From Flavobacterium sp. ASV13 (GTDB taxonomy: Bacteria; Bacteroidota; Bacteroidia; Flavobacteriales; Flavobacteriaceae), in NCBI RefSeq assembly GCF_000745775.1, contig NZ_JQJY01000004.1:62001-126000 (forward strand): a stretch of 64,000 nucleotides of DNA, in the 5' to 3' direction. Shown piece after piece: positions 24,921-32,597 of this stretch (positions are counted from its first letter, which is position 1; every line of letters starts with the position of its first letter). Both the position numbers and the translations under genes were made by a program. Below the pieces are notes generated by a model that made no database searches, was not told the origin of the DNA, and saw nothing but the letters and a program-made list of their open reading frames with translations.

Positions 24921-25415
24921 ATGAAAAAAACATTACTTATTTTAAGCATTTTCTTTCTAATAATTTCATGCAAAAAAAGTAAACAGGAAAATCTTAAAAA
25001 TGAAATTGAAGATAAAATCACAACAAATTTAAATGATCCAAGTAGTTATGAGTTTAATTATATACATTTAGATTCTTTAGTATACATGACAAATAAAGAG
25101 GAAATTAAAATAATTTTAAATGATATTCAAGATCTTAACAAAAAAACCGATTCAAAATCACAAAAAACATTATCCTTTTTAGAATCAAAAATGGATTTTT
25201 TAAAATTATCGAATAAGAATAAGTATTCGGGATTTTTTTCATTTAGAGCTAAAAATAAATTCGGAGCTAAAATATTAGCAGAGTATGCTTTTGAGGCTGA
25301 CAGCACATATAAATTAATATACTTGAAAGATAATATGGGAGACACAATATATAAAGACATACAAGTAATAATTGAGGAAAATAATAAATTACTTAAAGAA
25401 GCCAATAGTAAATAA
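24921..25415 (+). CDS. Lipoprotein, unknown (164 aa)
   Basis: Signal with lipobox ISCK (Cys at residue 17), then a Lys-rich linker. The rest is helical and charged (SKSQKTLSFLESKMDFLKL) with a later strand region (YSGFFSFRAKNKFGAKIL). Start supported by the KKTLL signal. No domain is recognised. A double-hairpin REP-like element follows its stop by 9 bases. Confidence 0.65.
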   Translation: MKKTLLILSIFFLIISCKKSKQENLKNEIEDKITTNLNDPSSYEFNYIHLDSLVYMTNKEEIKIILNDIQDLNKKTDSKSQKTLSFLESKMDFLKLSNKNKYSGFFSFRAKNKFGAKILAEYAFEADSTYKLIYLKDNMGDTIYKDIQVIIEENNKLLKEANSK

Positions 25416-25423
25416 AAATATCC

Positions 25424-25524
25424 CGTTAGCGCGGATTTGCAATCCGTGCCCGCAAAGTGAAACAATATCAAAATGCAAAAAACTGATATACTTTGTGGGC
25501 ACGGATTGCAAATCCGCGCTAACG
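25424..25524. repeat. REP/BIME-like double hairpin element
   Basis: Bases 25424-25458 are the reverse complement of 25490-25524 with one mismatch in 35 positions. Each arm contains its own small hairpin, CGGATT-TGC-AATCCG (and its complement), in the manner of paired REP units in inverse orientation. The 31 bases between the arms carry a 5-bp inner stem. It is more G+C-rich than its surroundings. No tyrosine transposase is in the window. From memory, similar GCGGATTTGCAATCCG sequences recur in Bacteroidetes genomes. Confidence 0.85.
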
Positions 25525-25596
25525 TTATGGTTACTTAATAATTAAGAAATAATTCTTTTTTACGTCTTCCCGTAACTATATTCAACTTCAACATTC

Positions 25597-25617
25597 TATA
25601 TTTGAATTTCAAATATA
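25597..25617. promoter_or_regulatory. Palindrome overlapping a -7 box
   Basis: TATATTTGAA / TTCAAATATA, 10-bp arms around one base, 34 bases before the next start. The left arm is itself a TATATTTG -7 box; no TTG lies at the right distance upstream. It could be an operator for the small membrane protein cluster. Confidence 0.4.
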
Positions 25618-25650
25618 ATTACCCAATTCTAACCTGCTTAACCAAAAACT

Positions 25651-25890
25651 ATGAATAACCAAACCGGCGACACTATTGTTGAGGGAATATTTTACGGATT
25701 AAATTATTTGGGAGCACTTTTTCACTGGCTCGCTTTCTTTGGGAGAAAATCGTTTCAAAAAGCGCTTGAAAGCGGTTTTATAAACTCAATTATTGGAGTT
25801 CTTGTCCTCGTTTTGATTGTTCTTTTCTTCAAAAATGAAGTTTTACATTTAATCCTTTACCTAATCAAAAAATACCTAAATCAAAACTAA
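25651..25890 (+). CDS. Small membrane protein (79 aa)
   Basis: Two hydrophobic segments: about 20-32 (LGALFHWLAFFG) and 46-74 (INSIIGVLVLVLIVLFF, then HLILYLI). The middle has basic residues (GRKSFQKALESG). Ends KKYLNQN three bases before the next start, so it is the first gene of a tight three-gene unit of membrane proteins (25651-26707). No known family. Confidence 0.65.
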   Translation: MNNQTGDTIVEGIFYGLNYLGALFHWLAFFGRKSFQKALESGFINSIIGVLVLVLIVLFFKNEVLHLILYLIKKYLNQN

Positions 25891-25893
25891 AAA

Positions 25894-26367
25894 ATGAATC
25901 CACAACCTTCAAGAAATTCATCTTCAGGAAACTCATCTTCAGGAAGCCCGAAACCTTTTGCTATTATAGGTTTAGTATTTGCCATTATTGCTTTTCTTTT
26001 TTCCATGATTCCATGCATTGGATTTTATGCCGTTGGACCGAGTTTATTTGCATTGGCTTTTAGCGGAATTTCATACGCTGGCTTAAAACAAAGAAACGAA
26101 AACACTTCTGTTTCACTTGCAGGTTTGATTGTTGGAGCTGCTGCCATTTCAATTGGAGCTTACCAATATTATGAATATCAAACTGTTTTTGAAACTAAAG
26201 CCGAAATCGAACAATCGCTTAACAATACTGAAAAACATGTTATTGATACGATTCAAAAAAAGGTTTTGGAAAAAGTGGGAGAAAAATTGGAAGAAGAACT
26301 AAGAAAAGATTCGATACAAAAAGCCAAAAATGATTCTATCCAAAAAGATTCTATTTCAAAAAAATAA
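25894..26367 (+). CDS. Membrane protein with DUF4190-like hydrophobic pair
   Basis: 157 residues. A Ser/Gly-rich N-terminus carries a 15-base tandem duplication (SSSGNSSSGS). Three hydrophobic segments follow at about 24-45, 48-66 and 75-92 (FAIIGLVFAIIAFLFSMIP, then SLAGLIVGAAAISIGA), resembling DUF4190-type membrane proteins, followed by a long charged helix with the repeat DSIQK at the C-terminus (from ~105). The last 38 bases overlap the DUF2752 gene in another frame. Function unknown. Confidence 0.65.
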   Translation: MNPQPSRNSSSGNSSSGSPKPFAIIGLVFAIIAFLFSMIPCIGFYAVGPSLFALAFSGISYAGLKQRNENTSVSLAGLIVGAAAISIGAYQYYEYQTVFETKAEIEQSLNNTEKHVIDTIQKKVLEKVGEKLEEELRKDSIQKAKNDSIQKDSISKK

Positions 26368-26707
26368 GGAATATCATTTTTTTAATCTTTTGATATTTGT
26401 GGCAATCTTGTTTTTGATTTTCTATTTAAAAACAAATATCATTAGCATTAAATGTCCTTATTCTGAAATTGGAATGAAATGCAAAACCTGCGGACTTACG
26501 ACTTCATTTCGAAAAATCATAAACAATGATTTTTCTGATTTGAATTTTGGATTCTTGCTATTGTTTATTGCTTTTTTATCGCAATTAATTATAAGGCCGT
26601 TGGTTAGTTTTATTTTGCTTTTTTCGGAAAAACCCACATTAATCAGAAATGTTGATATCGCACTTTCTATATTTCTATTTGGATTTGCTTATGCTGAATT
26701 GATATAA
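26330..26707 (+). CDS. DUF2752 membrane protein
   Basis: 125 residues. Signature CPYSEIGMKCKTCGLTTSFR near residues 42-61, the Cys-x-x-Cys-Gly-Leu-Thr core of DUF2752 proteins, between a first membrane helix (~20-36) and two later ones (~73-92, ~105-122). The start at 26330 overlaps the preceding gene by 38 bases, and the first ~15 residues may be dispensable; no closer ATG is available. DUF2752 proteins often occur beside TM2/CD225-type membrane proteins in Bacteroidetes. Function unknown. Confidence 0.75.
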   Translation: MILSKKILFQKNKEYHFFNLLIFVAILFLIFYLKTNIISIKCPYSEIGMKCKTCGLTTSFRKIINNDFSDLNFGFLLLFIAFLSQLIIRPLVSFILLFSEKPTLIRNVDIALSIFLFGFAYAELI

Positions 26708-26742
26708 CATATTGTATTTTTTTCTTTTAATAAACCAGCCTG

Positions 26743-28136
26743 ATGAAATTTAAACTCGTATTAATAATCGTATTTGTTATTGGAATTTCTTCATGTAAAA
26801 ATGAAGCAAAAGAAAACAATCTTAAATCTAATCCAGATAATTCGGGAATAAAACCTGAAAAGGAAACTACATTAAACGATACTTTAAAAACTGATTCTGC
26901 AGTTACAGGTTCGTCAAAAAATAATGAGGCAGAAAACAAAAAATTATTATCCGATTTTTTCATCAAAAATGACAAAAAGCCACAATTCTTTTTAATCAAT
27001 AATCAGAAAGACACAACGATTGTATGCGCTGAGAAAACCAAAATTACAATTAAGGCAAATTCTTTTGTTTCAGTTAAAACAGGAATGAAGCAACAGGAAA
27101 AATCAAAATATCGATTAAAGAATATTATTCTATTTCTGATATGATTTTAGGAGGACTTTCAACCACTTCTAACGGAAAATTATTAGAAACCGGCGGTATG
27201 CTTTATATTTCTGCAACAACAAATGGCGAAAAATGCGATTTGAAAAAAGGAAAAAATATCGAAATTGCTTTTCCTAAAAAAAACAATAAAGATGGAATGC
27301 AGCTTTTTAATGGAAATTGGAAAAAAGACCAGATCAATTGGACTGTCAATAAAAACTCAGTTGATTTAGCACAGACTTTTACTAATGTTGATGAAAGACC
27401 GGTATATATAGGTGGAAATGAAGCTTTGTACAAATTTATTGGCAGCAATTACAGAAATTCTGACGAAGAAATTAGTGGCAAAATATATGCTTCTTTTGTT
27501 GTAAACAGAGAAGGAAATGTCACTAATATTAAGATAACAAAAGGTTTGAGTAGAAAAGCTGATGACGAATATCTTAGAGTTCTAAAAAAACTTGGAAAAT
27601 TTACCCCAGGCAAAGTGCAAGGCGTTCCTGTGAACTTTACGTATACTTTGCCAATTACTATAAAATCAGAGGACTCCGATATTTCCAATTCAAGAAATTA
27701 CAGCAACAACCGCCCTCAAGAACCTTATTCCACAAAAACTGATGAAAATATAAAAGCAGATGAAATAAGTTATTATATGTTCAGTAGTACAAAGCTTGGT
27801 TACCTAAATTGCGACCGATTTTTATACTATATTCCATCAATGGTAATTAATTATGGTGTTATTGTCGAAGATGAAAGCAATGTTTCGATCAATATTATTT
27901 ACCATAGCTTTAAATCTATTATGAAAGGTGAATTGAGTCCTAAAAAAGTTATTTTTTATAATTCGCTTTTAAAAGAAAAAATTACAATCGTTGCTATTAA
28001 ATATTTTGAAGGCAAACCATTTTTAGCGATTAAAGAAACTACCACGAGTGAAAAATCTGAAAAAGATCTTCAATTTAATCCGGTAACGCCTGAAGAACTG
28101 AAAGATGAAATTATAAAACTGAATAAATTCAATTAA
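26743..28136 (+). pseudogene. TonB-domain lipoprotein gene broken by a one-base frameshift
   Basis: Two frames make one protein. The first (26743-27144) has a lipoprotein signal with SSCK and runs into a domain reading ...TKITIKANSFVSVKTG. The second (27141-28136) continues as ISDMILGGLSTTSNGKLLETGGMLYI, then a TonB C-terminal-type domain (KIYASFVVNREGNVTNIKITKG) and a ~130-residue tail. Adding one A in the GGAATG at 27082-27087 (GGAAATG) joins them as KTGNEATGKIKISIKEYYSISDMI, giving 464 residues with no stop. The ATGA overlap at 27141 is therefore accidental. It is either a true lesion or a sequencing error. Confidence 0.85.
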
Positions 28137-28179
28137 TCATTTGATTTAAGTTATTTTTAGGCATTAATTTTAAAGAAAA

Positions 28180-28683
28180 ATGGATACTTCGTTTTATCTG
28201 GAAAACTTTCAAAAAATAGCAAATCAACTTGATCGTAAAATTCTTGATGAAAAATCAGTTGAGGTTTCTGTAGGTGTTTATTTGGATTCTGTTTTTATAA
28301 AATTATATAAAAAATCATGGGCAAATAATCCTCATGAAGCTTTAACAGCTGAATCAAGAATTTTCTTTTCTGTTTGGGTCAATGATTCCAGCATTCAGAA
28401 ACAAAAAATCATGTATAATATTCATGCCTTAAAGTTGAGAAAACTAAAAGATTATGCTATAGAAAGCCGAAAATTTGCTGAAAAATTTAGAAATCCTTTT
28501 GAAAATTACAGCCAAAAATGGCCAAATGTCAGCACAAATTACGGTCCGCTGACTTTAATGGAAGGTTGGATTACTTTAGATTTCGAGAATTATCAGGAAG
28601 AAATTTTAAAAATCTGCGGCAACTTTTTGGAGATTGAGCATATAATTGATGCTACTTTGCTTCAGTTCAAATCAATGAAATAG
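28180..28683 (+). CDS. Hypothetical protein (167 aa)
   Basis: No signal peptide. Mixed alpha/beta: an N-terminal helix (FYLENFQKIANQLDRK), a strand pair (VEVSVGVYLDSVFIKLYKKS), a basic central helix (QKIMYNIHALKLRKLKDYAI) and an aromatic C-terminal part (WPNVSTNYGPLTLMEGWITL). I do not recognise a family. It follows the broken TonB-domain gene by 43 bases. The start is supported by the AAAGAAAA run before the ATG. Confidence 0.6.
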   Translation: MDTSFYLENFQKIANQLDRKILDEKSVEVSVGVYLDSVFIKLYKKSWANNPHEALTAESRIFFSVWVNDSSIQKQKIMYNIHALKLRKLKDYAIESRKFAEKFRNPFENYSQKWPNVSTNYGPLTLMEGWITLDFENYQEEILKICGNFLEIEHIIDATLLQFKSMK

Positions 28684-28708
28684 AAAATTACTCGTAAAAT
28701 GCAGCTTT

Positions 28709-28823
28709 GCGTGAGGGATAGAGCTAATCCGCCGCCGCGGAGGCGAAAGCCCGACAGCATCCCGATAAAAGGGCGAATAAGCGCAAAGTGAATTAGCCCT
28801 TTTATCGGGATGGTGGCACGCCC
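28709..28823 (-). repeat. Modular G+C-rich intergenic element, copy 2
   Basis: A block richer in G+C than its flanks in the 231-base gap between two accessory genes. It is bounded by GCGTGAGGG (28709-) and GGCACGCCC (-28823), whose GCGTG/CACGC ends are inverted. Inside is a perfect 16-bp stem, 28759-28774 (ATCCCGATAAAAGGGC) with 28796-28811. On the minus strand it shares GCTTTCGCCT and GCTCTATC with the element at 17642-17734. No coding potential is seen. Confidence 0.7.
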
Positions 28824-28914
28824 AACTATTTAAGCTTCAAATTTTAATCATCAATCACAACGCAACCTTTTCAAACTTTTTGTACTATAAAATATAACGC
28901 AAACAAAAAGTAAA

Positions 28915-29817
28915 ATGAAAAAGCTAATCGCATTATTTACTGCACTCGCAATTGTTTCTTGCTCTAATGAAGAAATTGATGATTCCAGAACTCAAACTAA
29001 TCTAAGTTCTATAAGGTTTAATGATTATCATAAAAACTTACTTATTAATTCTCAGGAAATGCTATTTGAAAATGAAAAACTTACAACGGTTAAAAATTTT
29101 GACGATACGCATAGTGACTATACTTATAACAACCAAAATCTGGTTTCGAAAATAATTGATTACAATCCCTCAGGAGAAATTTTAGTAACTACAACTTTCT
29201 TGTACAATAATGCTGGAAAAATAACAGAAATGAAACAACTGTCAAGTCCGGCAAATGAAGAAAATTTGAATGCAAAATTTGTTTTTACGCATCTTTCTGG
29301 AAAAATAGTTTTGACAAAAACTACCGAAAATAATCCGCCAGAATCTCTGGAGATTTTGTTTAATTCGAATAATGAAATCGAAAAACGAACGACATTTTCA
29401 GGAGCTTTATTTTACAAATATGATTTTGTGAATGGCAATTTGGAAAAGTATACTCAAGTTGGAACTAACGGAAGCTTAAGTGAACGTTTCACGAATTATA
29501 AATATACTAATCTGAAAAATAATTACAGTTACAAAAAATTGCTATATGGCAAAGAATGGAAGCTCAACAGCTATTTAAGCAGTTTTTTAAATTTTAATTC
29601 TTCCATCATGATTGACCTTTCTGAAAATTTAATTTCGGAATACAGCGAAACACAGTTTTTTAAAGAATCGAATTGGACTGTTGTTTATACCTCAAAAGCA
29701 GGTTACACTTTTGATAATAAAGACAGAATGACAAAAATGACCGAAGTCTTTAGTATGGAAGCTAGCGGAAAAATATCAAATTATAATTCGGAGTTTATTT
29801 TTAGTTATAGAGATTAA
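28915..29817 (+). CDS. Lipoprotein with YD-like beta repeats
   Basis: 300 residues. Lipobox VSCS (Cys at residue 16). The body is a run of short strand-turn units such as 'YTYNNQNLVSKIIDYNPSG', 'TTFLYNNAGKITEMKQ', 'YKYDFVNGNLEKYTQVG' and 'GYTFDNKDRMTKMTEVF', resembling the Y-D/N-G-x-L repeats found in RHS/YD-type proteins but without a toxin or protease region. Likely surface- or periplasm-facing. A hairpin terminator follows. Confidence 0.75.
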   Translation: MKKLIALFTALAIVSCSNEEIDDSRTQTNLSSIRFNDYHKNLLINSQEMLFENEKLTTVKNFDDTHSDYTYNNQNLVSKIIDYNPSGEILVTTTFLYNNAGKITEMKQLSSPANEENLNAKFVFTHLSGKIVLTKTTENNPPESLEILFNSNNEIEKRTTFSGALFYKYDFVNGNLEKYTQVGTNGSLSERFTNYKYTNLKNNYSYKKLLYGKEWKLNSYLSSFLNFNSSIMIDLSENLISEYSETQFFKESNWTVVYTSKAGYTFDNKDRMTKMTEVFSMEASGKISNYNSEFIFSYRD

Positions 29818-29840
29818 AACTATGTTCTAAAAATCGTTTT

Positions 29841-29870
29841 AAATCGCAATTTACTATTGCGATTTTTTTA
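29841..29870 (+). terminator. Terminator of the YD-like lipoprotein gene
   Basis: AAATCGCAA (29841-29849) pairs with TTGCGATTT (29857-29865), 7-base loop, followed by T's. It sits between convergent genes; the T run favours the plus strand. Confidence 0.85.
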
Positions 29871-30470
29871 TTTATATTGATTTTCTTCTGCAAATAACAA
29901 TTTAATATTCTCGTATGAGTTTTTAAGCGCTTCTTTGATTTGCTCTGGGTTTAGCCAGGCAACTTTTTCAATTCCTTCTTCAATTTGTCCGTGTGGTGTT
30001 CCTTCAAAATCAGACTGCATTTCAAACCAATGCGTGATTTTGAGTTTGTATTTTCCGTTGCGTTTAAATACGTGATAGGTTTTTTGGAGTTTATTTATAA
30101 TTCGGAGCTGACCTACGCCAGTTTCCTCCTCGACTTCGCGCATTGCTGTGGCTTCTATGTCTTCACCTTTCTCGATTCCGCCTTTTGGAAGATCCCATTT
30201 TCCGTTTCTGAAAATAAATAAAACCTCTCCTTTCTTATTATACACAAAACCTCCGCCCGCTTTATTTACAGGAATTTTGGCTTTAAGGGTCTTCATGATC
30301 TCACTTTCATCTGGATGATAAAGAATAGCTTTTTGAATTTTATTTTGAAAAATTTTTATGATAAGCTGTTCGATATCAATACTCTCCAACAAGAACAATT
30401 GGAAATCTGTTTCTTTCGAGATTTCATTTGTCAAAAAAAGTGGTTTGTCGTTTACAAAAACTTTATACAT
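29868..30470 (-). CDS. NUDIX hydrolase
   Basis: 200 residues. A 70-residue N-terminal region precedes the NUDIX fold, whose box GGIEKGEDIEATAM-REVEEETGV (about residues 96-118) contains every residue of the Gx5Ex7REUxEExGU consensus. It hydrolyses a nucleoside diphosphate linked to another group; the substrate is unknown. Its start codon lies 7 bases from that of pyrE on the other strand, so the pyrE promoter is inside this gene. Ends convergently at a shared terminator. Confidence 0.9.
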   Translation of the reverse strand: MYKVFVNDKPLFLTNEISKETDFQLFLLESIDIEQLIIKIFQNKIQKAILYHPDESEIMKTLKAKIPVNKAGGGFVYNKKGEVLFIFRNGKWDLPKGGIEKGEDIEATAMREVEEETGVGQLRIINKLQKTYHVFKRNGKYKLKITHWFEMQSDFEGTPHGQIEEGIEKVAWLNPEQIKEALKNSYENIKLLFAEENQYK

Positions 30471-30473
30471 TTG
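30444..30473 (+). promoter_or_regulatory. Promoter of pyrE, nearly leaderless
   Basis: TTTG (30444-30447), 18-base spacer, TACATTTG (30466-30473), then 4 bases and the ATG of pyrE. It lies inside the first codons of the divergent NUDIX gene. The geometry equals that of the helicase promoter at 22810-22838. Confidence 0.7.
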
Positions 30474-30477
30474 TATT

Positions 30478-31122
30478 ATGATTTTTAATAAAGATACTGC
30501 CGAAAAAACAGCCGAATTGCTTTTGCAAATAAATGCAATTAAATTGAATCCCGAAAATCCTTTTACGTGGGCTTCTGGTTGGAAATCTCCTATTTACTGT
30601 GATAATAGGTTAATTCTTTCATTTCCGAGCATCAGAAACTATGTTCGTGATGAATTTGCTAAAAACATTGAAAAACAATTTGGAAAACCTGATGTGATTG
30701 CTGGTGTTGCTACTGGAGCGATTGGTGTTGGAATTTTGGTTGCCGAAAGTTTAGGTCTTCCTTTCGTATATGTGCGTCCGGAGCCAAAAAAACACGGAAG
30801 ACAAAACCAAGTGGAAGGTTTTTTACAAAAAGGACAAAATGTTGTGGTTGTCGAAGATTTAATTAGTACTGGAAAAAGCAGTTTGATGGCTGTTGAAGCT
30901 TTAAGAAGCGAAGGTGCTAACATTAAAGGTATGGCTGCAATTTTTACATACGGTTTTGGTGTTGCCGAAGAAAATTTTAAAGAAGCTAATATTGATTTAT
31001 TCACATTAAGCAACTACGAAAATCTTCTTGATTTAGCCGTTCAAAAACAATACATAACAGAAGATCAACAATCTACCTTACTTGAATGGAATGCAAGTCC
31101 ATCAACTTGGGGACAGGAATAA
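30478..31122 (+). CDS. pyrE: Orotate phosphoribosyltransferase
   Basis: 214 residues from ATG 30478 (MIFNKDTAEKTAE), the usual N-terminus for this enzyme; a longer in-frame reading from 30358 lies antisense within the NUDIX gene. It has the PRPP-binding motif VVVVEDLISTGKSS (122-135) and the flexible-loop-type segment RPEPKKHGRQNQ (100-111). It joins orotate and PRPP to give OMP, the fifth step of de novo pyrimidine synthesis. The SRPBCC gene follows after 106 bases, which carry a weak inverted repeat (31130-31140 with 31163-31173). Confidence 0.95.
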   Translation: MIFNKDTAEKTAELLLQINAIKLNPENPFTWASGWKSPIYCDNRLILSFPSIRNYVRDEFAKNIEKQFGKPDVIAGVATGAIGVGILVAESLGLPFVYVRPEPKKHGRQNQVEGFLQKGQNVVVVEDLISTGKSSLMAVEALRSEGANIKGMAAIFTYGFGVAEENFKEANIDLFTLSNYENLLDLAVQKQYITEDQQSTLLEWNASPSTWGQE

Positions 31123-31228
31123 ATTCAGGTTTTAAATCGTCGATTTCTGATTTTTAGAATTTACGATTTAAAATTTTGGAATTTAATTTGTTGTCATTCT
31201 TTAAAACAAATAAAAAACAAAAAACAAT

Positions 31229-31621
31229 ATGAACTTAGAAAGTCCAAAAGTTACAGTTCAGAAATCAGCTCAGGATTTATTCGACCAACTGACTGACGTA
31301 AAGAATTTTGAAAAATTAATGCCGGATAACATTGCTAAATTTGAAGTGACTGGCGAAGACGCTTTTATTTTTGGATTGAAAGGTATGCCGGAAATCAAAT
31401 TAAAAATGAAAGACAAAGTGGCTCCAAACAAAATTGTTTTAGGTGCTGCGAGTGATAAACTTCCGTTTACTTTGACTTCAAATATTGACAGTATTTCTGA
31501 TTCAGAAAGTGCTGTTCAGTTATTTTTTGAAGGCGAATTCAACGCGATGATGGCGATGATGATCAAAGGACCAATCAGCAAGTTTATCGAAACTCTAGCG
31601 AACAATATGAATAAACTTTAA
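31229..31621 (+). CDS. SRPBCC (START-like) family protein
   Basis: 130 residues with the helix-grip pattern of SRPBCC proteins: N-terminal strand and helix (ESPKVTVQKSAQDLFDQLTDVKNFEKLMP), a beta sheet (KLKMKDKVAPNKIVLGAAS) and a long C-terminal helix (GPISKFIETLANNMNKL). No signal or enzyme motif. In Flavobacterium this small protein is often found after pyrE. Its ligand is unknown. Ends with a good terminator. Confidence 0.8.
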   Translation: MNLESPKVTVQKSAQDLFDQLTDVKNFEKLMPDNIAKFEVTGEDAFIFGLKGMPEIKLKMKDKVAPNKIVLGAASDKLPFTLTSNIDSISDSESAVQLFFEGEFNAMMAMMIKGPISKFIETLANNMNKL

Positions 31622-31654
31622 TAATGGTAAATTATTAATTGTGAATTATAAATG

Positions 31655-31687
31655 AAATGCCCGACTAAAATCGGGCATTTTTTTTTT
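31655..31687 (+). terminator. Terminator of the SRPBCC gene
   Basis: AAATGCCCGA (31655-31664) pairs with TCGGGCATTT (31671-31680), 6-base loop, then T's to 31687. Confidence 0.92.
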
Positions 31688-31729
31688 ACGCAAATTTTGC
31701 TGACCTACTCTACTGTAAAAGAAAAAAAG

Positions 31730-31774
31730 CTTAGCAACTTAGCATCTTAGTCCCGATAGCTATCGGGATAACAT
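31730..31774. repeat. CTTAG octamers interrupted by an 18-bp palindrome
   Basis: CTTAGCAA and CTTAGCAT (31730-31745), then CTTAG, then the perfect palindrome TCCCGATAGCTATCGGGA (31751-31768), then TAACAT. The palindrome looks inserted into the octamer array. The 261-base gap here (31622-31882) contains nothing else except the terminator and a small hairpin (GTTTGA/TCAAAC near 31851-31866) before the next gene. Confidence 0.8.
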
Positions 31775-31882
31775 CTTAAAAAAAAAACATTTCATCCGTA
31801 AAAAATTACAGTTCAGAAACAAAAATTATTCTCCGTTGAAATATTGATCGAAGTTTGAATCATCAAACTAAAACATATCAAA

Positions 31883-32542
31883 ATGGAACCAGCTATTAAG
31901 ATTTTAATTTACATTCACGCTTTTTTTGGCGGACTTGGACTAATTACAGGAATTGGAAGTATCGTTGTTAAAAAAGGCGGAAAACTACATAAAAGAATGG
32001 GGAAATTATTTTCCATCGGAATGATAACCAGTTCTTTAATTTCACTACCAATTTGCTGGATGCCAAAACATCAAAACATCTTTTTATTCCTTATCGGATT
32101 ATTTACAATCTATTTAGTTATTTCCGGAAACAGAGCTTTGAGTTTTAAAACAAAAACGAAAGCTGATTTATTAGACAGAATAATCTCGGGAACTATGCTT
32201 TTCTTTTCTATAATAATGATTTCAATTGGTTTATACTGTCAGCTAAACAATATTTCAAACGGAATATTATTCACATTTTTCGGCGGATTCGGACTTTTTA
32301 TGACCGTTAAAGATTTTATCTTTTTCAGAAATTTTTCAGAAACCAATAGAAATTGGCTTTCAAAACACATTGGAAAAATGGTTGGCGCTTTAATCGCTTC
32401 AATTACAGCTTACATAGTTGCCGGATTAGGAATTGGCAGTTTAATTGCATGGATAATGCCATCCATTTTAGGCACATTCTACATCATTTACTGGAACAGA
32501 AAAATAGGGCCAAAAGCAAAAACAATAATCAATCCGAGTTAA
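31883..32542 (+). CDS. DUF2306-like membrane protein
   Basis: 219 residues with about six to seven membrane helices. The first helix region IYIHAFFGGLGLITGIGSI and the following KKGGKLHKRMGK match the H...G...KGG.xHR..G pattern of DUF2306-type proteins. A His in the first helix and Arg/His in the loop are the only polar residues of note. It could be a small-molecule or heme-binding membrane protein, but nothing is proven. Convergent with birA across an octamer spacer. Confidence 0.75.
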   Translation: MEPAIKILIYIHAFFGGLGLITGIGSIVVKKGGKLHKRMGKLFSIGMITSSLISLPICWMPKHQNIFLFLIGLFTIYLVISGNRALSFKTKTKADLLDRIISGTMLFFSIIMISIGLYCQLNNISNGILFTFFGGFGLFMTVKDFIFFRNFSETNRNWLSKHIGKMVGALIASITAYIVAGLGIGSLIAWIMPSILGTFYIIYWNRKIGPKAKTIINPS

Positions 32543-32561
32543 ACAGTTTAGTTAAGAAAAA

Positions 32562-32593
32562 CTCAGAATCTTAGCATCTTAGAAACTTAGAAC
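32562..32593. repeat. CTTAG octamer array between convergent genes
   Basis: Four octamers in strict phase (CTCAGAAT CTTAGCAT, then CTTAGAAA CTTAGAAC). The array fills the 55-base gap between the DUF2306-like gene and birA and ends in CTTTTT. No facing array is present. Confidence 0.8.
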
Positions 32594-32597
32594 CTTT

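Noticed and set aside
26330..26367. Frameshift joining the DUF4190-like and DUF2752 genes
   Set aside because: Both have their own complete domains and proper ends; the 38-base overlap is enough explanation.
27141..28136. A separate gene starting at the ATGA overlap, translationally coupled to the lipoprotein before it
   Set aside because: The two frames read as one domain when one A is restored near 27084, and the second frame's start falls in the middle of a conserved-looking segment.
30358..30477. Longer N-terminus for PyrE
   Set aside because: The extra 40 residues are antisense to the NUDIX gene, and the canonical enzyme starts at 30478 right behind a good promoter.
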